NCBI GenBank assembly: GCA_039566865.1
Contig: CM076956.1
Location: 7,699,511 to 7,763,510 of the forward strand
From: Aurelia coerulea
Taxonomy: Eukaryota; Cnidaria; Scyphozoa; Semaeostomeae; Ulmaridae
Direction: 5' to 3'
DNA: 64,000 bases
Part shown: positions 56,119 to 64,000 of the stretch, piece by piece
Numbering within the stretch: the first letter of the stretch is position 1
Layout of the letters: each line of letters begins with the position of its first letter
The notes under the pieces: model-generated
Told to the model about the DNA's origin: nothing
Database searches by the model: none
What the model saw: only the letters and a program-made list of their open reading frames with translations
Made by a program: the position numbers and the translations under genes

Positions 56119-58257
56119 TTAATCAATACTGTTCTAAATAAGGCAAAGATTCCTATAATACCGCCCCTTTTAGAGAATGGGTTATTCATTACGGATTTTA
56201 CTGAAAAGGCACAGGTATTTAATGACTATTTCATCCTCCAATGCACGACCATCGACACTGGCAGTGAGATTCCACAAGATATCCCAGGAATTTCAACCCT
56301 GATTGGGGATTTTGACATCTCAGAGGAAAAGATACTGAAAATCATAAGATCACTTAATCCTAACAAAGCACATGGCTGGGATGGTATTTCTATAAGAATG
56401 ATAAAACTAAGCGATGCTTCATTAGTTACTCCTCTTAAAATAATATTCACGAACTGTTTGAAACATGGTGTATTTCCTGAAATATGGAAATGTGCAAATG
56501 TAGTCCCGGTTCATAAGAAAAACGAAAAAAATTTAAAGAGTAACTACCGTCCTATTTCTCTTCTACCAATTTTTGGGAAGATGCTTGAAAAGCTTGTGTA
56601 CGATTCATTATACACACATCTTGTTTCGTGTGATTTACTTAACCCCAATCAGTCAGGCTTTCGTCCCGGTGACTCGACAGTCAACCAATTGATTTCCATA
56701 ACGCATACAATTTTTGAGGCATTTGACTGTAATCCCCCACTCGATATTCGTTCCGTGTACCTCGACATTTCGAAAGCATTTGACAGAGTATGGCACGATG
56801 GTCTTATTCATAAACTGAAACGATGTGGTGTCTCAGGACAACTTCTCTCCCTTATCCAAAGTTTCCTAAAGGATCGAAAACAGCGAACTGTTCTGAATGG
56901 GCAGTGTTCTAATTGGGGGGATATTTTAGCAGGAGTGCCCCAGGGTTCTATCTTAGGACCATTATTCTTTCTTGTGTATATAAATGATCTCACTGCAGAT
57001 TTAAAATGTCATGTTAAACTTTTTGCCGATGATACGTCCTTGTTTACGGTTGCCCGAGAAGCTAACGAAGCTGCACAACACATGAACCATGACCTACAAC
57101 TGATAAGCCAGTGGGCCCATGATTGGAGGATGTCTTTCAATCCCGATCCGCAAAAGCAAGCTGTTGAAGTACTATTTTCAAGGAAAAGAAATGAAATAGA
57201 TCATCCAGTGATCCTCTTCAACAACATACCCGTAAAAAAAGTAGATGAACATAAACACCTAGGTATTATCTTGGACTCAAAACTTTCTTTCTCAGCTCAT
57301 ATCAAAGCTGCTATCTCTAAAACGAGAAAGGGCATTGGTTTGCTAAAGTATCTCTCCAAATATTTACCCAGGAATACCCTAAATGAATTGTATAAACTTT
57401 ATGTACGACCCCACCTGGACTACGGGGATGTTATTTATCATATTCCAGCTAAAGTATGTGAATTCAGTCAAAACATCATTTTACCAAATTTAATGGAAAA
57501 ATTAGAATCTGTCCAATATTCTGCTGCACTTGCTGTAACAGGAACATGGAGAGGATCATCACGAGAAAAACTGTATGCAGAGCTTGGCTGGGAGTCGCTA
57601 AGTTCCCGTAGATGGATTAGACGCCTTACTTTATTCTATAAGATCATAAATAACCTCACTCCATTGTATACAAAGGAGCCAATCCCACTTCTTCAACAGC
57701 CAAACTACTCTCTTCGCAACCAGGATGTTATTGGGCGAATAAGGGCAAGAACAGAGAAGTTTCTATCAAGTTTCTATCCCAATTGCATCTCTGAATGGAA
57801 TAAACTTGATCCAGCAATCAGACTTGCACCTTCTGTCACTGTCTTTAAAACAAAGCTTCTGTCAATGATTCGTCCCCGTGCAAAGTCTGTTTTCGGTATT
57901 CATGACCCAATAGGCTTAGGTTATCTTTTACAAATCAGGGTCGGTCTCAGCAAATTGAATTTTCACAAATTCAAATACAATTTTAGGGATACAGTGAATC
58001 CAATGTGCCCAACGAATGATGGCATTGAGGATACGGAGCACTTTTTGTTGCTTTGCCCTTCATTCGACATTCAACGGCAAGATCTTCTCGCTGGAGTTTC
58101 AGAATTGTTGCGACCATTTGTCCAAATCGACGCCCTTCCAAATAATGTTCTGGTTCAATACTTATTGTATGGCAATAAAGAACTTTCTGACGAAGTGAAT
58201 AAAAATATACTCGAACAGACTCTAAGTTTCATCCACAAAACAGGTCGGCTTGGATAA
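56119..58257 (+). CDS. LINE reverse transcriptase, N-terminally truncated, otherwise intact
   Basis: An open frame of about 712 codons from the truncation point to TAA; the first Met in it is at 56398 but is not a genuine start. It shows NPNKAHGWDGIS, NYRPISLLPIFGKMLEKLV, then SVYLDISKAFDRVWHDGL (catalytic Asp), AGVPQGSILGPLFFLVYIND and FADDTSLF (the catalytic DD at about 57028-57033). The thumb follows with EHKHLGIILDSKLSFSAHI. Near the C terminus MCPTNDG, EDTEHFLLLC gives a C-H-C knuckle-like motif (about 58000-58055). Jockey/CR1-group by resemblance; the exact clade is uncertain. It cannot be autonomous without the missing upstream part. Confidence 0.88.
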   Translation, partial: LINTVLNKAKIPIIPPLLENGLFITDFTEKAQVFNDYFILQCTTIDTGSEIPQDIPGISTLIGDFDISEEKILKIIRSLNPNKAHGWDGISIRMIKLSDASLVTPLKIIFTNCLKHGVFPEIWKCANVVPVHKKNEKNLKSNYRPISLLPIFGKMLEKLVYDSLYTHLVSCDLLNPNQSGFRPGDSTVNQLISITHTIFEAFDCNPPLDIRSVYLDISKAFDRVWHDGLIHKLKRCGVSGQLLSLIQSFLKDRKQRTVLNGQCSNWGDILAGVPQGSILGPLFFLVYINDLTADLKCHVKLFADDTSLFTVAREANEAAQHMNHDLQLISQWAHDWRMSFNPDPQKQAVEVLFSRKRNEIDHPVILFNNIPVKKVDEHKHLGIILDSKLSFSAHIKAAISKTRKGIGLLKYLSKYLPRNTLNELYKLYVRPHLDYGDVIYHIPAKVCEFSQNIILPNLMEKLESVQYSAALAVTGTWRGSSREKLYAELGWESLSSRRWIRRLTLFYKIINNLTPLYTKEPIPLLQQPNYSLRNQDVIGRIRARTEKFLSSFYPNCISEWNKLDPAIRLAPSVTVFKTKLLSMIRPRAKSVFGIHDPIGLGYLLQIRVGLSKLNFHKFKYNFRDTVNPMCPTNDGIEDTEHFLLLCPSFDIQRQDLLAGVSELLRPFVQIDALPNNVLVQYLLYGNKELSDEVNKNILEQTLSFIHKTGRLG

Positions 58258-58787
58258 CTTCAAACAATCGTTTTACGCCACACAACCACTATGTACACTT
58301 TTCCCCGTATATTTTGTAAGTCTGTTTCACATTTTATGTTAGGCACATCAAGGGTGAATGAAAATTCATCCACACAAAAGTGACAGCATTTCGGACCATT
58401 GATATTGCGAATCAGAAACCCAGAGCTGACAGCATATGTGCAATGTGTTGGGCGTTGGGGACTCTGGAGGGGGATCAGTAGCTGTAGCAACTGCTGTCGT
58501 CGTTGTTCTCTCGTCCGGGGTTCCTATTGCTCAGCATCATACTACTATGCTGGCCTGACATCCAATGTGAAACGGATTCTAGTATTTATCAGTAATTTAT
58601 CGTATTTGTATCTTTTTGTAGTTGTATATTTAGTTGCTATTTTTTGCATGTCTTTATGTTAATGTCCACCTGGTAGTCATTATCTTTTGCTCCTTGTGGT
58701 CACGTCCCTGTAGTGTTGTATAGTTTGTAGAGTAATTAGAAAGTATGGTAGGATGTAGATGTAACATGTATTGTAACATTTTGAATG

Positions 58788-58792
<5 letters not shown>
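58258..58792 (+). other. LINE 3' untranslated region
   Basis: It lies between the stop codon and the poly(A). Chance frames at 58399-58662 have no recognisable domain. Confidence 0.7.
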
Positions 58793-58823
<31 letters not shown>

Positions 58824-60202
58824 AAGACCGCTAGGTACCAATTTTTACTGTAACCACTCAAAGCACATCGAAGCTCCATTTCTTCTATCATGGTAATGAG
58901 AGGCACCTCTGCGAGTGTTCTATCATAATAAACGATACTACAAGTTTGCCAAAAATGAGCAAAGAAAAAATTGATACCTAGAGTTTTAGATTAAGACCGC
59001 TAGGTACCAATTTTTACTGTAACCACTCAAAGCACATCGAAGCTTCCTTTCTTCTATCATGGAGACGAGATGCACCTCTGCAAGTGTTCTATCATGATAA
59101 ATGATCCTACAAGCTTGTCAAAAATGAGCCAAGCAAAAATTGGTACCTAGAGTTTTAAATTAAGACCGCTAGGTACCAATTTTTACTGTAACCACTCAAA
59201 GCACATTGAAGCTTCATTTCTTCTATCATGGTAACGAGAGGCACCTCTGCGAGTGTTCTATTTTGATAAACGATCCTACAAGTTTGCGAAAAACGAGCAA
59301 AGAAAAAATTGGTACCTAGAGTCTTCAATTAAGACCGCTAGGTACCAATTTTTACTGTAACCACTCAAAGCACATCGAAGCTTCATTTCTTCTATCATTG
59401 TAACGAGAGGCACCTCTGCGAGTGTTCTATCATGATAAACGATCCTACAAGTTTGCAAAAAACGAGCAAAGAAAAAATTGGTACCTAGAGTCTTAAATTA
59501 AGACCGCTAGGTACCAATTTTTAATGTAACCACTCAAAGCACATCGAAGCTTCATTTCTTCTATCATGGTAACGAGAGGCACATCTGCGAGTGTTCTATT
59601 ATGATAAACGATCCTACAAGTTTGCCAAAAATGAGCAAAGAAAAAATTGGTACCTAGAGTCTTAAATTAAGACCGCTAGGTACCAATTTTTACTGTAACC
59701 ACTCAAAGCACATTGAATCTTCATTTCTTCTATCATGGTAACGAGAGGCACCTCTGCGAGTGTTCTATTATGATAAACGATCCTACAAGTTTGCGAAAAA
59801 CGAGCAAAGAAAAAATTGGTACCTAGAGTCTTAAAATTAAGACCGCTAGGTACCAATTTTTACTCTAACCACTCGAAGCACATCGAAGCTTCATTTCTTC
59901 TATCATGGTAACGAGAGGCACATCTGCGATTGTTCTATTATGATAAACGATCCTACAAGTTTGCCAAAAATGAGCAAAGAAAAAATTGGTACCTAGAGTC
60001 TTAAATTAAGACCGCTAGGTACCAATTTTTACTGTAACCACTCAAGGCATATCGAAGCTTCATTTCTTCTATCATGGTAACGAGAGGCACCTTTGCGAGC
60101 GTTCTATTATGATAAACGATCCTACGAGTTTGCGAAAAACGAGCAAAGAAAACATTGGTACCTAGAGTCTTAAATTAAGACCGCTAGGTACCAATCTTTA
60201 CT

Positions 60203-60635
60203 CCCGGGGGGGGTACTTGACTAGGGAAGTGACGGGGGTGTGCGGAAAACCTCTCCACACCCTGCACCCTGTCGCATAAAAAATAGGCCAAAAGTATACC
60301 CTGTCGCATAAAAATTTTGCCTCTCAAATACAGTGTAGAACGCAATTTTTGCTTGTGATACCCTGTGGCATAAAAATTTTGCCTCTCAAATACAGTGTAG
60401 AACACAATTTTTGCTTGTGATACCCTGTCGCATAAAAATTTTTGCGTCTCAAATACAGTGTAGAACACAATTTTTGCTTGTGATACCCTGTCGCATAACT
60501 TTTTTACCTATTATAATACCCTGTCGCATAATTTTTGCTAGAAAATGACACCCTGTCGCATAATTTTTACCGCAAAAGGACACCCTGTTGAGCGGCACAT
60601 CCCGTCAGGTCAAGTATGGGAGTGCCCCCCCCGGG
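60203..60635. mobile_element. 433-bp element with CCCGGGGGGG ends and 8-bp TSD, inserted in the satellite
   Basis: The ends CCCGGGGGGGGTACTTGAC and the inverse GTCAAGTATGGGAGT then CCCCCCCCGGG are flanked by tctttact at 60195-60202 and 60636-60643. The inside carries three 62-bp tandem units with CCCTGTCGCATAAAAATTTT and CAAATACAGTGTAGAAC. An older relative is at 36943-37284. The 8-bp duplication suggests hAT, though the ends are unusual. Confidence 0.85.
60297..60490. repeat. 62-bp tandem repeat, three units, inside the inserted element
   Basis: TACCCTGT(C/G)GCATAAAAATT with TTTGCTTGTGA at the end of each unit repeats three times in direct succession, then degenerates into shorter CCCTGTCGCATAA units. 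Confidence 0.9.
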
Positions 60636-62830
60636 TCTTTACTGTAACCACTCAAAGCACATCGAAGCTTCATTTCTTCTATCATTGTAACGAGAGGCAC
60701 CTCTGCGAGTGTTCTATCATGATAAACGATCCTACAAGTTTGCAAAAAACGAGCAAAGAAAAAATTGGTACCTAGAGTCTTAAATTAAGACCGCTAGGTA
60801 CCAATTTTTAATGTAACCACTCAAAGCACATCGAAGCTTCATTTCTTCTATCATGGTAACGAGAGGCACATCTGCGAGTGTTCTATTATGATAAACGATC
60901 CTACAAGTTTGCCAAAAATGAGCAAAGAAAAAATTGGTACCTAGAGTCTTAAATTAAGACCGCTAGGTACCAATTTTTACTGTAACCACTCAAAGCACAT
61001 TGAATCTTCATTTCTTCTATCATGGTAACGAGAGGCACCTCTGCGAGTGTTCTATTATGATAAACGATCCTACAAGTTTGCCAAAAACGAGCAAAGAAAA
61101 AATTGGTACCTAGAGTCTTAAAATTAAGACCGCTAGGTACCAATTTTTACTCTAACCACTCGAAGCACATCGAAGCTTCATTTCTTCTATCATGGTAACG
61201 AGAGGCACATCTGCGATTGTTCTATTATGATAAACGATCCTACAAGTTTGCCAAAAATGAGCAAAGAAAAAATTGGTACCTAGAGTCTTAAATTAAGACC
61301 GCTAGGTACCAATTTTTACTGTAACCACTCAAGGCATATCGAAGCTTCATTTCTTCTATCATGGTAACGAGAGGCACCTTTGCGAGCGTTCTATTATGAT
61401 AAACGATCCTACGAGTTTGCGAAAAACGAGCAAAGAAAACATTGGTACCTAGAGTCTTAAATTAAGACCGCTAGGTACCAATCTTTACTGTAACCACTCA
61501 AAGCACATCGAAGCTTCATTTCTTCTATCATGGTAACGAGAGGCACCTCTGCGAGTGTTCTATCATGATAAACGATTCTACGAGTTTGCGAAAAACGAGC
61601 AAAGAAAAAATTGGTACCTAGAGTCTTAAATTAAGACCGCTAGGTACCAATTTTTACTGTAACCTCTCAAAGCACATCGAAGCTTCATTTCTTCTATCAT
61701 GGTAACGAGAGGCACATCTGCGAGTGTTCTATTATGATAAATGATCCTACAAGCTTGTCAAAAATGAGCCAAGCAAAAATTGGTACCTGGAGTTTTAAAT
61801 TAAGACCGCTAGGTACCAATTTTTACTGTAACCACTCAAAGCACATTGAATCTTCATTTCTTCTATCATGGTAACGAGAGGCACCTCTGCGAGTGTTCTA
61901 TTATGATAAACGATCCTACAAGTTTGCGAAAAACGAGCAAAGAAAAAATTGGTACCTAGAGTCTTAAATTATGACCGCTAGGTACCAATTTTTACTCTAA
62001 CCACTCAAAGCACATCGAAGCTTCATTTCTTCTATCATGGTAACGAGAGGCACATCTGCGAGTGTTCTATTATGATAAACGATCCTACAAGTTTGCCAAA
62101 AATGAGCAAAGAAAAAATTGGTACCTAGAGTCTTAAATTAAGACCGCTAGGTACCAATTTTTACTGTAACCACTCAAAGCATATCGAAGCTTCATTTCTT
62201 CTATCATGGTAACGAGAGGCACCTTTGCGAGCGTTCTATTATGATAAACGATCCTACAAGCTTGTCAAAAATGAGCAAAGTAAAAAATTGGTACCTAGAG
62301 TCTTAAATTAAGACCGCTAGGTACCAATTTTTATTGTAACCACTCAAAGCACATCGAAGCTTCATTTCTTCTATCATGGTAACGAGAGGCACCTCTGCGA
62401 GTGTTCTATCATGATAATCGATCCTACCAGTTTGCGAAAAACGAGCAAAGAAAAAATTGGTACCTAGAGTCTTCAATTAAGACCGCTAGGTACCAATTTT
62501 TACTGTAGCCACTCAAAGCACATCGAAGCTTCATTTCTTCTATCATGGTAACGAGAGGCACTTCTGCTAGTGTTCTATCATGATAAACGATTCTACGAGT
62601 TTGCCAAAAACGAACAAAGACAAAATTGGTACCTAAAGTCTTAATTTAAGACCGCTAGGTACCAATTTTTACTGTAACCACTGAAAGAACATTGAAGCGT
62701 CATTCCTTCTATCTCGGTAACGAGATGCACCTCTGTGAGTGTTCTATCATGATAAACTGTTCTACGAGTTTGCCAAAAATTATCAAAGTAAAAATTGGTG
62801 CCTACGTTCTTATATCAAGGCTTAAAGCGC

Positions 62831-64000
62831 TCAAAACTTCCTCAGGACCATCGTTTTTCTTCTTTCGAGAATTGAATGTGGATGTGCTTGCCAGAAAAGT
62901 CTCTGATGACCCTTTCCTGGACAAGTTTTGTGATTTTTTGATTAAAAAGCAAACGAAAATTTTGAAGAATAGTTCTTGGATAGTTTTCTTTTGTAGTAAT
63001 GAAGAGTACCAACTTTTGTCAAGATCAATTGCACATTCCATTTGGTTTGTATTATAACTTTCTATGGCATGGCGCGAAACTGTTTATGTGAATGGGACTT
63101 CATCAGCAAAGGATCCGAAATATTTGCTGGAGAGGGCAGCGGCAATACATTTTCTGGGATGAGGTAGTTACTTGTCTCTCACTGCATCACGGGTACCTTC
63201 CCTCATATCACGAGTGTCACAAGTCGTAATAGCAAAGATCAAATATGCATTTCGGTTTGCAAAATCAAGATGAATGTTTTGGAAAGCTTATCGTGACAAT
63301 CAAATTGTTTTACTTTATTGAGGTGTCGTGCATCTGCTTTTTTTTTCAACCAGCGCACGTACTTCAAATGTTACTGTCAAATGATCAATGATGCAACATG
63401 GACTCGATTTACTTTATGTGAATTTTAGCAACAGCCACATGATTAAAGTTGCAAACGTTACGGTATAGAGTGTCCTTGAAAGTATCAAGAAAATTGTAAT
63501 TTCAGTCATCAAATGTGTTCACTGAATGGAAGGCAAATACAGGATTTGATATGGGGCGGGGGAGGGGGTAGTAAATACCATCCACCACTTCTATAAATTA
63601 AGCTCAAATTGTAAATGGTAAATGCACCAAACAAGTATTGGTATACCTTTTACCATACCCCCCTCAGTCTGAAAATATTGGAGTTCAACCTCCTCTTTCC
63701 ATCATTATAATTTGTTTGTCCTCGCCAGTGCTAATCTGAAATACCGATTTTGGACCCCCTTCTTCTTAGAACTACCGTAAAACCTTTTTTCATTAACCCT
63801 ATAGTGGTTGGCTATCTGACACGTCCTATTTTTGCAGGGGAGGGGTTGGTGTACTAATAACCCCAGACATGTACTTTCTGAGAATATAAAAATTAACATA
63901 ATGTTAGCCGTCATTATTGCTTGTGTAACCATTTTCCTTTGTGTGGTCAAGAAAAGTGGCAAAATCGGTCAAAATATTGCAATTTTGCTACATTCTTTGC
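62831..64000. other. Region 3' of the satellite, nothing assigned
   Basis: An open stretch at about 62815-63056 (RELNVDVLARKVSDDPF in it) has no recognised domain and no splice partners in phase 1 that I can support. The rest is AT-rich with a G-run near 63550. No transmembrane or kinase/phosphatase exon of the receptor is visible. Confidence 0.45.

Larger units (their letters stand above)
56118..58821 (+). mobile_element. 5'-truncated non-LTR retrotransposon (LINE) inserted in the satellite
   Basis: It runs from the truncation point to a poly(A) of about 29 bases (58793-58821). ATTAAGACC is found both before the insertion (56109-56117) and after the poly(A) (58821-58829), which is the target-site duplication. 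The endonuclease domain is absent. The remaining frame is intact to its stop, so the insertion looks recent. Confidence 0.9.
55790..62830. repeat. 169-bp satellite array, about two dozen monomers, with two insertions
   Basis: The marker GACCGCTAGG recurs at 58826, 58995, 59164, 59333, 59502, 59671, 59841, 60010 and 60179, then from 60789 to 62650, at 169 bases (once 170). Earlier monomers lie at 55790-56117. Each monomer contains CTAGGTACCAATTTTT near one end and its inverse AAAAAATTGGTACCTAG near the other, joined by the palindrome AGTCTTAAATTAAGACC. The array is broken by a LINE (56118-58821) and a 433-bp element (60203-60635). 169 is not a multiple of three and no frame runs through, so it is non-coding. 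Confidence 0.9.

Noticed and set aside
59276..61143. Repeated ~60-residue minus-strand frames in the satellite (with VPLVTMIEEMK)
   Set aside because: The monomer length is not a multiple of three, the frames have no start context, and they vary with monomer indels.
55790..62830. Regular direct repeats as a CRISPR array
   Set aside because: The repeat unit is 169 bp with no unique spacers, in an intron-rich animal genome. It is a satellite.

Overview
The window is nuclear DNA of an animal. It is AT-rich, has large introns with GT-AG splice sites, and is packed with short foldback transposons, LINE fragments and tRNA-derived SINE-like pieces. I see no bacterial-style operons. The retrotransposon families and the long immunoglobulin receptor suggest a marine invertebrate, most plausibly a cnidarian (anthozoan). 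That placement is inference from family resemblance, not proof.

Two genes are supported, both on the + strand and both cut by the window edges. The first (937-13336) is the 3' part of DBT, the E2 dihydrolipoyl transacylase core of the mitochondrial branched-chain alpha-keto acid dehydrogenase. Its eight visible exons join in frame to 412 residues plus a stop. The exons with the transit peptide and the first half of the lipoyl domain lie upstream of the window. The family motif DHRxxDG reads DHRVIEG here.

The second gene (21081 to at least 55035) is a large secreted-entry receptor. It has a short signal-peptide exon, nineteen single-exon Ig domains, one single-exon FN3 domain, and a second FN3-like region split over two exons that ends in a basic, furin-like site. 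All 23 exons join in frame to about 1,874 codons. Every Ig exon is phase 1-1. Seven of them (31519-36811) are near-identical recent tandem copies, and truncated exon copies with decoy 3' splice sites lie between them. The membrane-proximal part resembles receptor tyrosine phosphatase or kinase ectodomains. Transmembrane and cytoplasmic exons are not seen and are probably downstream.

The introns, the intergenic region (13337-21080) and the 3' part (55036-64000) are dominated by mobile DNA. Element ends could often be placed to the base from target-site duplications: five hAT-like elements plus one hAT-like insertion in the satellite (8-bp TSD), four members of a TAGACTGATT-ended family (9-bp TSD, Mutator-like), three TTAA-flanked elements, and many TA-flanked foldbacks. 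From about 55790 to 62830 lies a 169-bp satellite of roughly two dozen monomers. It is interrupted by a young 5'-truncated LINE with an intact reverse-transcriptase frame and by a 433-bp hAT-like element.
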